Below are positions 17,805 to 25,647 of a DNA stretch of 64,000 nucleotides, one piece after another. The DNA comes from an uncultured Dokdonia sp. (GTDB lineage: Bacteria > Bacteroidota > Bacteroidia > Flavobacteriales > Flavobacteriaceae): the NCBI RefSeq assembly GCF_947496725.1, contig NZ_CANMDS010000001.1, positions 310,001 to 374,000 on the forward strand, read 5' to 3'. Numbering within the stretch: position 1 is the stretch's first letter; the number at the start of each line of letters is the position of its first letter. The position numbers and the translations under genes were made by a program. The notes beneath the pieces are model-generated. The model was given only the letters and a program-made list of their open reading frames with translations, ran no database searches and was not told the DNA's origin.

Positions 17805-19223
17805 ATGCTAAGGACTATGAAAAAAATCGGAGGAACATTCTTAATCGCCTTACTAGCCGGCGCAATAACGCTAGGATCTTATAAATTACTTATAGAAGAG
17901 CCTACACAAGTAGCCTCAACCCCAGTACAGACCCAAACCACACCTGCCTATACCCCTGTAAATTATGAAGCACTTGCGGCAGCTGCCAGCGGTGTAGATT
18001 TTACAGAAGCGGCAGAGCGCACGGTAAATGGTGTGGTGCACGTAAAAAATGTACAAGTGTACAAGCAGCCGCGTAATATGATGGAATATTTACGTGGTGG
18101 AGGACAAACTAATAAAGGCATTGTAGGTGCCGGTAGTGGTGTGATTATCTCTGGAGATGGATACATTATAACAAATAACCACGTGATAGATGGCGCCTCT
18201 GAGGTAGAGGTCACGCTTAATAATAACAAAACCTTTATGGCAGAAGTGATAGGCAAAGATGCAAAGGCAGATATTGCCATCCTTAAAATAGATGCTGGTG
18301 AGGAGTTGCCTTATATCCCCTTTGGCGATAGTGATGCTACAAAGGTGGGAGAATGGGTACTTGCCGTAGGTAACCCTTTTAACCTTACCTCTACCGTTAC
18401 CGCAGGTATAGTCTCTGCAAAGGCAAGAGATATAGATGAGCGTGATGCAAACTTCCAGTCTTTTATACAGACAGATGCGGCTATTAACCCTGGTAACAGT
18501 GGTGGAGCACTTGTAAATATTTTTGGTGAGCTGGTAGGGATTAACACGGCCATTACCTCACAAACGGGATCTTATGTAGGGTATGCCTTTGCCGTACCGT
18601 CTAACAATGCGCGTAAGATTATGGAAGACATTATGCAATATGGCTCTGTACAAAAAGGCATACTAGGTGTTACTGGAGGCACACTTAATGCTGCCATTGC
18701 AAAAGATCAAGACCTTAACACTACAGAAGGCTTTTATGTAGCCAGTGTAGAGTATGAGAGTGGTGCAGAGCAAGCAGGTATCACCACTGGTGATATTATC
18801 AAAAAACTTGATAATGTAAACGTGACCAAGTATTCTGACCTCTCTGGATACATTAATACCAAACGACCTAATGATATTATACAAGTAGAGATCTTACGAG
18901 ATGATGAACTTATGACCTTACCCGTAAAACTAGTAAAGTCTGTCACTTTTGACATAGAGCGACTAGGGATACAGGTTAAAAATGCCTCCCCAAAAGACCT
19001 TGACAAGTACAAAGCCAAAAATGGTGTTGTGATAAGCGATAAGTTAGGGGAGTCTATGAAAAATTATGATATTGTAGGTCTTGTTATATCTGAAATAGAT
19101 GATGTTATGGTAAACTCTATAGATGATGTAAAAGAAATATTTAAAAATAAAAGTGCAAACGAGCCTGTGAGTATTGTCTTTAATGACAGAAAAGGAGAGC
19201 GCAACCGCTTTATTTTTGACTAA
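17805..19223 (+). CDS. DegP/HtrA-type periplasmic serine protease
   Basis: The 472-residue protein has an N-terminal hydrophobic signal/anchor (residues about 8-25) and a trypsin-like domain with the triad H126 (TNNHVI), D156 (KADIAIL) and S232 (NPGNSGGAL). A PDZ domain follows (about 285-375), and a second, more divergent PDZ-like region runs to the C-terminus. It degrades or refolds misfolded envelope proteins. The in-frame ATG at 17817 (MKKIGGTF) is an equally good start. It is divergent from dapF and ends in its own terminator. Confidence 0.92.
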   Translation: MLRTMKKIGGTFLIALLAGAITLGSYKLLIEEPTQVASTPVQTQTTPAYTPVNYEALAAAASGVDFTEAAERTVNGVVHVKNVQVYKQPRNMMEYLRGGGQTNKGIVGAGSGVIISGDGYIITNNHVIDGASEVEVTLNNNKTFMAEVIGKDAKADIAILKIDAGEELPYIPFGDSDATKVGEWVLAVGNPFNLTSTVTAGIVSAKARDIDERDANFQSFIQTDAAINPGNSGGALVNIFGELVGINTAITSQTGSYVGYAFAVPSNNARKIMEDIMQYGSVQKGILGVTGGTLNAAIAKDQDLNTTEGFYVASVEYESGAEQAGITTGDIIKKLDNVNVTKYSDLSGYINTKRPNDIIQVEILRDDELMTLPVKLVKSVTFDIERLGIQVKNASPKDLDKYKAKNGVVISDKLGESMKNYDIVGLVISEIDDVMVNSIDDVKEIFKNKSANEPVSIVFNDRKGERNRFIFD

Positions 19224-19244
19224 GTCACAAGTGTTTTAAAACTT

Positions 19245-19279
19245 ATAACCCTTTCAGTTTCTGGAGGGGTTATTTTTTT
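19245..19279 (+). terminator. Terminator of the DegP-like gene
   Basis: ATAACCC (19245-19251) pairs with GGGTTAT (19267-19273), followed by seven or more T. Confidence 0.8.
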
Positions 19280-19306
19280 GTGGGAGAAATTCATTTACGA
19301 AAACGT

Positions 19307-19336
19307 TTGAGTAACAGACAGAAATGGCTACTTTTG
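19307..19336 (+). promoter_or_regulatory. GAPDH promoter
   Basis: TTG (19307-19309), exactly 19 bases, then TACTTTTG (19329-19336). A perfect fit to the Bacteroidetes pattern. It implies a leader of about 60 bases that contains the palindrome. Confidence 0.78.
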
Positions 19337-19354
19337 CACAAAATTTGAAAAATT

Positions 19355-19372
19355 ACGCTTTCGCGAAAGCGT
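19355..19372. repeat. Flavobacterial palindrome, site 7
   Basis: Perfect ACGCTTTCGCGAAAGCGT in the predicted 5' leader of the GAPDH mRNA. Confidence 0.95.
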
Positions 19373-19406
19373 ACAAAAAAAACAATGTAACGTTTAGTAT
19401 CTTACT

Positions 19407-20849
19407 ATGAGTCAATCAGAAACATACGAAAAAGAACTTTCCTTTCAAGCAGACCGCCGAAGAGCCACTGTAGAATTTATTAAAATAGCTAGCGACCTAT
19501 GGTATGACAATGCTATAGAGCTTGTTTTATTTAGAAACCAAGTGATGGATCGCAACGTGAGTCAGATTTTAGACCTTCACGAGTATGCAGGAGCCTTTGT
19601 AGGAAAGCCTATCTCTATATTTGATAGTGTAGAGATCGCGCAGGCTATAAAGCAACTAAACTTGCCACCATCTAAGCTAGATATAGGTAAGCTTACGTAT
19701 GAGTACCACCTAGAAGAAAATGAAAACGCAACGAGCTTTATAGCACAACGCCTTAAACCTGCACAGCAGGCAGCGCCTATTGAGCCTAAGGATGTGGTGC
19801 TTTACGGTTTTGGCCGTATAGGGCGTCTTGTAGCGAGAGAGCTTATGACACGCACGGGTAAAGGTAGCCAGTTACGCCTAAGAGCTGTGGTTACAAGAGG
19901 TAAGATAGATGCTGGTATACTTGAGAAAAGAGCGGGTCTTCTTAAAAGTGACTCTGTACACGGTGACTTTACAGGTACCGTCTCTGTAGATGTAGAAAAT
20001 CAAGCCCTCATTATAAACGGTACTACAGTAAATATTATAAGTGCAAATGCACCAGAAGATATAGACTATACAGCTTATGGTATAAAAGATGCCCTTGTGA
20101 TAGACAACACGGGTGCCTTTAGAGATAAAGAACAACTAAGCAGGCACCTAGTAAGTAAGGGTGTGGCAAAGGTATTACTTACCGCTCCTGGTAAAGGAAT
20201 CCCTAACATTGTGCACGGTGTAAACCACCAAGAGCACAACCCAGATGAGGTACAAATCTTTAGTGCAGCATCTTGTACTACAAATGCAATTACACCTATT
20301 CTTAAAGCCATAGATGACACCCTAGGTGTACAAACAGGTCACCTAGAGACCATACACGCATATACAAACGACCAGAATCTGGTAGATAATATGCACAGTA
20401 AGTACCGCCGTGGTAGAGCCGCTGCTCTTAATATGGTGATTACAGAAACTGGGGCTGGTGCGGCAGTGAGTAAGGCGTTACCACATTTTGAAGGAAAGCT
20501 TACCTCAAACGCGATACGTGTACCCGTGCCTAACGGATCTCTAGCAATACTTAACCTTGAGCTTACAAAAGAGACAAGCATAGAAGGGATAAACACACTT
20601 CTTAAAAAGTATGCACTAGAGGGTGAGCTTGTAGAGCAAATTAAGTACTCTATAGATAATGAGCTTGTGTCTAGCGACATTATAGGCTCATCTGCTCCTA
20701 GTATATATGACAGTAATGCCACTATCGTACGTAAGGATGGTAAAAATGTACTTCTTTACATCTGGTATGATAACGAGTATGGATACAGCCACCAGGTGAT
20801 ACGCCTTGCAAAATACATTTCTAAAGTACGTAGGTTTACGTATTACTAG
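19407..20849 (+). CDS. Glyceraldehyde-3-phosphate dehydrogenase with N-terminal extension
   Basis: The protein has 480 residues instead of the usual 330-340. Residues about 1-125 are an extra helical domain; the NAD-binding YGFGRIGR starts near residue 133 and the catalytic cysteine is C290 in SAASCTTN. HAYTNDQN, RRGRAAALNM and WYDNEYGYSHQ complete the GAPDH core. The long form exists in several Bacteroidetes and Proteobacteria beside a short glycolytic GAPDH, and is often thought to serve gluconeogenesis; that is inference here. It is monocistronic with its own promoter and a 14-bp-stem terminator, and is the last core gene before the island. Confidence 0.92.
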   Translation: MSQSETYEKELSFQADRRRATVEFIKIASDLWYDNAIELVLFRNQVMDRNVSQILDLHEYAGAFVGKPISIFDSVEIAQAIKQLNLPPSKLDIGKLTYEYHLEENENATSFIAQRLKPAQQAAPIEPKDVVLYGFGRIGRLVARELMTRTGKGSQLRLRAVVTRGKIDAGILEKRAGLLKSDSVHGDFTGTVSVDVENQALIINGTTVNIISANAPEDIDYTAYGIKDALVIDNTGAFRDKEQLSRHLVSKGVAKVLLTAPGKGIPNIVHGVNHQEHNPDEVQIFSAASCTTNAITPILKAIDDTLGVQTGHLETIHAYTNDQNLVDNMHSKYRRGRAAALNMVITETGAGAAVSKALPHFEGKLTSNAIRVPVPNGSLAILNLELTKETSIEGINTLLKKYALEGELVEQIKYSIDNELVSSDIIGSSAPSIYDSNATIVRKDGKNVLLYIWYDNEYGYSHQVIRLAKYISKVRRFTYY

Positions 20850-20895
20850 AATGAGACGTTCTTCCATTAAGTATGTGATTGTAACATACTTTTTA

Positions 20896-20935
20896 AGTAA
20901 AGCCATCTTTATAAGATGGCTTTACTGTTTTTAAG
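20896..20935 (+). terminator. GAPDH terminator
   Basis: AGTAAAGCCATCTT (20896-20909) pairs perfectly with 20913-20926 around a 3-base loop, then TG and a T-run. Confidence 0.92.
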
Positions 20936-21121
20936 AAGTGAGATATATGTTTAAGTAGGTTGTGTAGCTAGTTTGTTTTTTTTTTGCGCTTTCACGAAAA
21001 AGGAACAACGCACACAACTAGCTAATAAAGCCTTATCTAACTTTAAAAATACCTGTATATTTAGACAATCAATTAAAAAACAGGCAAACCAGCAAAGCTT
21101 GTACTGAGCTCGTCAAAGTAT
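20936..21121. other. Left boundary of the accessory island
   Basis: After the GAPDH terminator come an inverted pair (TAGCTAGTT / AACTAGCTA near 20966 and 21016), a decayed palindrome at 20986-21000 and the first copy of the repeat module ATATTTAG...CAATCAATTAAAAAACA (21056-21082). No ORF is seen. The exact junction cannot be fixed by eye. Confidence 0.5.
20986..21000. repeat. Decayed flavobacterial palindrome
   Basis: GCGCTTTCACGAAAA keeps the left arm and has lost the right arm and the central CG. It lies at the island edge. Confidence 0.6.
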
Positions 21122-21151
21122 GCCGCACTCGCTTTATGTAGTGGACTGTTG
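21081..21151 (+). repeat. attC-like intergenic element a
   Basis: Ends in the shared module GCCGCACTCGC...TTTATGTAGTGG...CTGTTG (21122-21151), directly before the first island gene. It carries a 22-base segment (CTTGTACTGAGC...) also present in element b. Confidence 0.75.
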
Positions 21152-21173
21152 TCAGTATTATAAGAAAAATATT

Positions 21174-21767
21174 ATGAATAGAGTTTCAAAAATTGCCAGT
21201 GAGTTAAACGTATGCGTTGAGAAAGTGATTTCTGAACTCATTAAGGAGTTTGGAAAAAAATATCAAAACAATACAAAATTATTAAATGACGAGATTGATT
21301 TCTTATTCAAAATATTTAAGAAACACTTTGATAATAAGAAACGTGCCAATGAAATTAGATCAAATCGTCTTTGCAATGTTGACCGCTCCTTCCAATTTTC
21401 TGAAAAGGAAGTATCTATTTACACCAATGAGTTTAAAAAACATTCTAAATTACTAATTGATATAAAACTCTTAGAAAGTAAAGCTGACAGATTTGAGAAC
21501 TTAGAAAGTTCCGAAATTGGAGCAATCCTGCAAATTAAATTTGAAGGATTAGAAAATATTCAGAATGAAATTAAATTACAACGTTTTAAAAAAACAAACA
21601 TTCTGCCAAACACAGGTAAGGAGAAATACAAAAAGCCAAATCCAATAAGAAAATCTGGAGTTACCATAATATCGAAAAACCATTTATCTGTACCAGATGA
21701 TAATCCTTGGAGTGGAGTTTTAGGCAGCGACGAAGAAGAGCACACTGCATATTGGAACACTCACTAA
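21174..21767 (+). CDS. Small protein with IF2-N-like N-terminus (cassette gene A)
   Basis: The 197-residue protein begins NRVSKIASELNVCVEKVISEL, resembling the short helical N-terminal domain of translation initiation factor IF-2. The rest is lysine-rich with no domain I recognise. I use the ATG at 21174; the frame opens at 21120, but those residues are the translated repeat. The unit starts with GTTGTCAGTA (21148-21157) and ends with TAATGGCAAC (21779-21788), an 8/10 inverted match, as in a gene cassette. Function is unknown. Confidence 0.6.
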   Translation: MNRVSKIASELNVCVEKVISELIKEFGKKYQNNTKLLNDEIDFLFKIFKKHFDNKKRANEIRSNRLCNVDRSFQFSEKEVSIYTNEFKKHSKLLIDIKLLESKADRFENLESSEIGAILQIKFEGLENIQNEIKLQRFKKTNILPNTGKEKYKKPNPIRKSGVTIISKNHLSVPDDNPWSGVLGSDEEEHTAYWNTH

Positions 21768-21926
21768 ACGAATTATACTAATGGCAACAACGTTTAAAAA
21801 TGATATGGTAATTAATGCTTAACCCAATGAAAAAGGCACTTTTGCAAGGTCGCCAAATTGTTAAATTTGGTATGTATTTAATCGAATGGTTAGCGTGCAA
21901 ATCTACCCTACTAAACATACACAAAC

Positions 21927-22527
21927 ACGTTGGCGGCTGATTGCTCAAGGGCTCGCAGTTCACGATAAAATAAGCCACACAAAAGGCAGTTGCATACTTG
22001 GTTATTACCGCAATCGTATGGCTACGCTTCAAAATCGGTTTAAGAGCGATTGTAAGAGCTATAATCAAGGATCTGGCACAAGATGGGTCATAGAGCAAAT
22101 CTGCTAGGATTTTAAAGCTCCCACCCTACTCAATCAGCCGCCACTTTGTGCCTTCCTCTCGGTCGTTCCTTCCTCGTCGGAGACAGGACTCAAAAATGCC
22201 TAGGACATACATCTTAAGTATAGAAAGCTCACACGTAGTTGCAAGTGTGCATTCCTCTCGGTCGTTCCTCTCTCGTCGGATGCAAGAACTATTACATAAC
22301 GCGAATTTATGCCTTATTATAAATCTCATCCAGCATCATTCTCTCAGTCGCTAACTCCTTCGTCGATGATGAGAGAGGCAGGTTTGAAAGCTCTATGCGC
22401 GGCGTACAAATCCAAAATTCATTGTATATTTAGTCCAAACAAATCAAGACCACAAAGTAAAGCAAACTAGCAAATCTTGTACTGAGCTTGTCGAAGTATG
22501 CCGCACTCGCTTTATGTAGTGGCCTGT
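21927..22527. repeat. Long direct repeat, copy 1 (about 600 bp)
   Basis: About 95% identical by eye to 24307-24895. Landmarks in both: GGCGGCTGATTGC, CTCGCAGTTCACGATAAAAT, CAATCGTATGGCTACGC, two CCTCTCGGTCGTTCC-like blocks, GCAAGAACTATTACATAACG and a terminal attC-like element. Copy 1 has the extra 22 bases near 22474; copy 2 has an extra AGAGCGATTGTA unit near 24430. No transposase is inside. Confidence 0.92.
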
Positions 22528-22528
22528 T
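22438..22528 (+). repeat. attC-like intergenic element b
   Basis: Runs from AAC (22438-22440) to GTT (22526-22528). CCACAAAGTAAAGC can pair imperfectly with GCTTTATGTAGTGG. It directly precedes the Crp-family gene. Confidence 0.8.
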
Positions 22529-22548
22529 ATATACCATTACAAAACAAA

Positions 22549-23118
22549 ATGGAAAATCTAATTAATTACATACAATCCAGAGTTCCTTTAACTCAAAATT
22601 ATATTGATTTAATCAAAAAGTACTTTGTTTCTGAAGAAGTACCAGCTCAAACTAATTTTTTAAAAGCAGGAAAAGTTGAGCGATATATTTATTTTTTAGA
22701 TACTGGAATTGTAAAAGGATATCAAAATGTTGACGGGAAGATTATCGTACAACATCTTGTAGCAGAACAAGATTTCTTCACATCTTTAGATAGTTTTATG
22801 ACAGAAACACCGTCATTAGATTATTACGAAACTGTAACAGAGTCAAGAGTTTTAAAAATATCGAAACCTGATTTTGACATTTTACAAAAGGAAACAGAAT
22901 TTTGGACAATATTTGTCAAAGAAGTAACCAATGAACATTTAAGTTGCAAACTAGAGCGTGTTAAAGATTTTCAAATTTTAACAGCAAAAGAACGTTATCT
23001 AAAATTTGTAAATCAGTATCCAAAATTAGCTTTGAATGTATCTATTGACAATATAGCTTCTTTCTTAGGAATGGAACCTCAATCTTTAAGTCGGATTAGA
23101 AAACAAATCGCTTTCTAA
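22549..23118 (+). CDS. Crp/Fnr-family transcriptional regulator (cassette gene B)
   Basis: The 189-residue protein has an N-terminal cyclic-nucleotide-binding beta barrel (about 1-120; FLKAGKVERYIYFLDTGIVKGY) and a C-terminal helix-turn-helix whose recognition segment is ASFLGMEPQSLSRIRKQ. It belongs to the Bacteroidetes Crp-like group, which often lacks the cAMP-contact arginine. The ATG at 22549 is chosen; an in-frame ATG at 22498 lies in the repeat. Together with the following epimerase gene (61 bases away) it forms one cassette-like unit, so it probably controls that gene. Confidence 0.85.
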   Translation: MENLINYIQSRVPLTQNYIDLIKKYFVSEEVPAQTNFLKAGKVERYIYFLDTGIVKGYQNVDGKIIVQHLVAEQDFFTSLDSFMTETPSLDYYETVTESRVLKISKPDFDILQKETEFWTIFVKEVTNEHLSCKLERVKDFQILTAKERYLKFVNQYPKLALNVSIDNIASFLGMEPQSLSRIRKQIAF

Positions 23119-23179
23119 CAAATGTTATTTCTAACCTCTTAAAAGGTATCGAAATTTGCTCAAACAAAATTTAATAATT

Positions 23180-24193
23180 ATGAGCAAAGAAATTTCATTA
23201 GTAACAGGAGGAAATGGACATTTAGGAAATAATCTAATTAGACTTTTACTTTCCAATAACCAAAAAGTAAGAACAACAGTAAGGAACATTCATAAGACTG
23301 AACCTTTTAAAGGGTTAGACTGTGAAGTTGTTCAAGCTGATATTACCGACAGAGAATCTCTTAAAAAGGCATTTCAAGGAGTCACAAATTTATATGCAGT
23401 AGCTGCTAATTTTAGTATGTGGGCTAAAAATCCTAAAACTGAAATTTATGATAATAATATGCAAGGAACACAAAATGTGTTTGACATTGCTAAAGAATGT
23501 GGCATCAAAAATATCGTTTATGTAAGTTCAGTAGCTAGTTTGGATTTTACTAAATTACCAGCAAATGTGGACAATGGATATAACAAAGACAGACGAAACT
23601 GGTATTACAATTCTAAAAATGATTCAGATAAACTAGCATTAGAATTGGGTAAAAAATACGGTATTAGAACTGTTCTTGTTTTACCTTCTGCTATGATTGG
23701 GGATAAAGCTTATAAATTAAGTTATTCTAACAACCTTGTATTACAAGTTTTAAATGGAGAAATACCTGTAGACACCAATGTAACTTTAAATTGGGTAGAT
23801 GTAAAAGATGTAGCTTCTGGTCTATATAATGCTATGCAAAAAGGTAGAAATGGAGAACGTTATGTTTTATCAAACGAACAACACACTACGTTACAAGAAA
23901 CAGTAAAAATAGCATCCGAATTATATCCTGAACTAAAATTAAAAATGCCTAAAAAAGTACCAAAATGTTTGTTGTACTCTGTTGCTGGTTTAATGGAATT
24001 TAGCAGTAAAATTACAGGTAAAGAACCTTTATTACAAAGACATTACTTGGATATGTTTTATGGTTTAAAGCAAGATTATGATATTAGTAAATCAAAAAAA
24101 GAATTAGACTTTAATCCTAAACCTTCAAAAAAAGCTTTGGAAGATGCTTTGAAATATTTGAAAACCGATTGGAAAAAAGAAAACGGTATATAA
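23180..24193 (+). CDS. NAD-dependent epimerase/dehydratase (extended SDR, cassette gene C)
   Basis: The 337-residue protein has the extended short-chain dehydrogenase layout: nucleotide-binding TGGNGHLG near residue 12, VYVSSVASLDF, and an active-site tyrosine and lysine in NWYYNSKNDSDK. The substrate pocket is not assigned; relatives act on sugar nucleotides, flavonoids or sterols. I choose the ATG at 23180 (MSKEISLVTGG) over 23156, since only the former puts the Rossmann strand near the N-terminus. Its stop is inside the 10-base right end of the unit. Codon use is AT-rich, like the other island genes. Confidence 0.83.
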   Translation: MSKEISLVTGGNGHLGNNLIRLLLSNNQKVRTTVRNIHKTEPFKGLDCEVVQADITDRESLKKAFQGVTNLYAVAANFSMWAKNPKTEIYDNNMQGTQNVFDIAKECGIKNIVYVSSVASLDFTKLPANVDNGYNKDRRNWYYNSKNDSDKLALELGKKYGIRTVLVLPSAMIGDKAYKLSYSNNLVLQVLNGEIPVDTNVTLNWVDVKDVASGLYNAMQKGRNGERYVLSNEQHTTLQETVKIASELYPELKLKMPKKVPKCLLYSVAGLMEFSSKITGKEPLLQRHYLDMFYGLKQDYDISKSKKELDFNPKPSKKALEDALKYLKTDWKKENGI

Positions 24194-24306
24194 CAAGGTA
24201 TAAAAAACATAGGGCTTTTGGGCTTAATCCAAAGGTCTGTGTTTATTTGCAAAGTCACCAAACCAAAACGTATTGTTTATCACCTGCCCTACGTTTCTTA
24301 TACTGA

Positions 24307-24895
24307 ACGTGGCGGCTGATTGCCCAAGGGCTCGCAGTTCACGATAAAATAAGCTACACAAAAGACAGTTGCATTCTTGGTGATTACCGCAATCGTATGG
24401 CTACGCTTCAAAATCGGTTTAAGAGCGATTGTAAGAGCGATTGTAAGAGCTATAATCAAGGATTTGGTACAGATAGATCTTAGAGCAAATCTGCTAGGAT
24501 TTTAAAGCTCCCACCCTACTCAATCAGCCGCCACCTTGTGCCTTCCTCTCGGTCGTTCCTTCCTCGTCGGAGGCAGGACTCAAAAATGCCTAGGGCATAC
24601 ATCTTAATTATAGAAAGCTCAAACGTAGTTGCAAGTGTGCATTCCTCTCGCTCGTCCCTCTCTCGTCGGATGCAAGAACTATTACATAACGCGAATTTAT
24701 GCCTTATTATAAATCTCATCCAGCATCATTCTCTCAGTCGCTAACTCCTTCGTCGATGATGAGAGAGGCAGGTTTGAAAGCTCTGTGCGCGGCGTGCAAA
24801 TCCAAAATTCATTGTATATTTAGTCCAAACAAATCAAGACCACAAAGTAAAGCAAACCAGCAAAATGCCGCACTCGCTTTATGTAGTGGCCTGTT
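24307..24895. repeat. Long direct repeat, copy 2 (about 590 bp)
   Basis: Second copy of the repeat at 21927-22527, in the same orientation. The pair brackets the Crp-epimerase unit, so homologous recombination could delete or amplify it. Confidence 0.92.
24828..24895 (+). repeat. attC-like intergenic element c
   Basis: A 68-base element from AAC (24828-24830) to GTT (24893-24895). CCACAAAGTAAAGC (24840-24853) pairs 11 of 14 with GCTTTATGTAGTGG (24876-24889). The apical loop holds CCGCACTC. Confidence 0.82.
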
Positions 24896-25593
24896 GCCCA
24901 CAATTAAAGACAAGCATTTCGCTGAATAGAAAAATTGAGAGAATTACCAAAAGATATTATTGATGAAATGAAAATCCGATTTGGCTCGGACTATTACTCT
25001 GCGGAAAAAATTCTGAATGAATATTTGAATAAAAATGAATATTTAGATTCTGACCGAATTATTAGATGTGTGCTTTTTTTGACTACAAACGGAATTGAAA
25101 ATTTTGAAAAAAACCTGACTTTAGCAAAAACTGACCCAAGAGATGCAATGCTTTGGGCTGAATACGAAAACGAAAAACAACCGAAAAGAGTTCGTGATTT
25201 CAATAGAACCTTTACAGAAAACGGAATTTAAAAATGAAGAATAAACTAAAAATAGTTTCTTTAATCTCATATTCTCTAATAATTCTTATGGGAGAAATGA
25301 TTGGAATACCATTTTTAATGTGGCTCATATTTACAAGCTTTGATTTTGGAAATATTGAGCAATTTTTTGCGATTATTGGATTAACTGGAATAATCTTGAG
25401 TTTTACAAAATATTGGAGATTGAGAATAGTTAAAATTTTGAGTTTCATTTTATTGATTTCACCATTAATAAAACGAATGAGAGAAATTCCAATTGAAAAA
25501 TTTAATTATTTAGCTTTTCAAGTTCCTCTAGTGATTTTTGTAATTACATATTTGATTTTAATAATAAAACGGAATAAAATAACTGTGGGCAAC
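24893..25593 (+). other. Cassette-like unit D with perfect inverted ends
   Basis: GTTGCCCAC (24893-24901) and GTGGGCAAC (25585-25593) are exact reverse complements and bound a two-gene unit. The right end is still inside the last codons of the second gene. Confidence 0.75.
24935..25231 (+). CDS. Hypothetical protein, 98 aa (cassette gene D1)
   Basis: A TTG start at 24935 gives MRELPKDIIDEMKIRFG..., which looks like the true N-terminus, since similar small Bacteroidetes proteins begin with a LPK-II pattern as I recall. The ATG at 24968 would remove it. The rest includes RIIRCVLFL and DPRDAMLWAEYENEKQPKR. No catalytic motif is seen. Two bases separate it from the next gene, so the two are co-translated. 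Confidence 0.6.
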   Translation: MRELPKDIIDEMKIRFGSDYYSAEKILNEYLNKNEYLDSDRIIRCVLFLTTNGIENFEKNLTLAKTDPRDAMLWAEYENEKQPKRVRDFNRTFTENGI

Positions 25594-25608
25594 AAAGAAC
25601 TGAGTTAA
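25234..25608 (+). CDS. Small membrane protein, 124 aa (cassette gene D2)
   Basis: Almost the whole protein is hydrophobic, with about four membrane helices (residues about 7-30, 38-55, 67-82, 98-116) and short basic loops. I do not recognise a family. It starts 2 bases after gene D1. Its last codons overlap the right cassette end GTGGGCAAC, so the unit boundary encodes part of the C-terminus. Confidence 0.6.
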   Translation: MKNKLKIVSLISYSLIILMGEMIGIPFLMWLIFTSFDFGNIEQFFAIIGLTGIILSFTKYWRLRIVKILSFILLISPLIKRMREIPIEKFNYLAFQVPLVIFVITYLILIIKRNKITVGNKELS

Positions 25609-25647
25609 AAGCTCAAAAAAAATAATTGAATTTTAATATATCTCCAT

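Larger units (their letters stand above)
21768..22548. other. 781-base non-coding segment holding long repeat copy 1
   Basis: After the AAC end of unit A come about 140 bases without recognisable content, then the long repeat (21927-22527). ORFs on either strand inside it occur in both repeat copies and look non-coding. Confidence 0.6.
22526..24194 (+). other. Cassette-like unit B/C with perfect inverted ends
   Basis: The unit begins GTTATATACC (22526-22535) and ends GGTATATAAC (24185-24194), exact reverse complements. The ends abut an attC-like element on the left and the sequence after AAC on the right. It contains the Crp-family regulator and the epimerase. This is how an excised integron cassette would close into its own attC site. 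Confidence 0.75.
24194..24934. other. 741-base non-coding segment holding long repeat copy 2
   Basis: After the end of unit B/C (AACAAGGTATAAAAAACATA) come about 110 bases, then repeat copy 2 and an attC-like element. The near-identical minus-strand 67-codon frames in both copies are repeat-borne and not supported as genes. Confidence 0.6.

Noticed and set aside
21120-21173. N-terminal extensions beginning MPHSLYVV for genes A and B
   Set aside because: The residues are translations of the shared intergenic element; later ATGs (21174, 22549) give sensible N-termini.
22126-22354. 67-68 codon ORFs on both strands in the long repeat (and their twins at 24516-24744)
   Set aside because: They exist in both repeat copies on both strands at once, follow repeat symmetry, and lack protein-like features.
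21927-24895. Composite transposon with IS-like flanks
   Set aside because: The long repeats carry no transposase, no terminal inverted repeats of their own and no target-site duplication that I can see.
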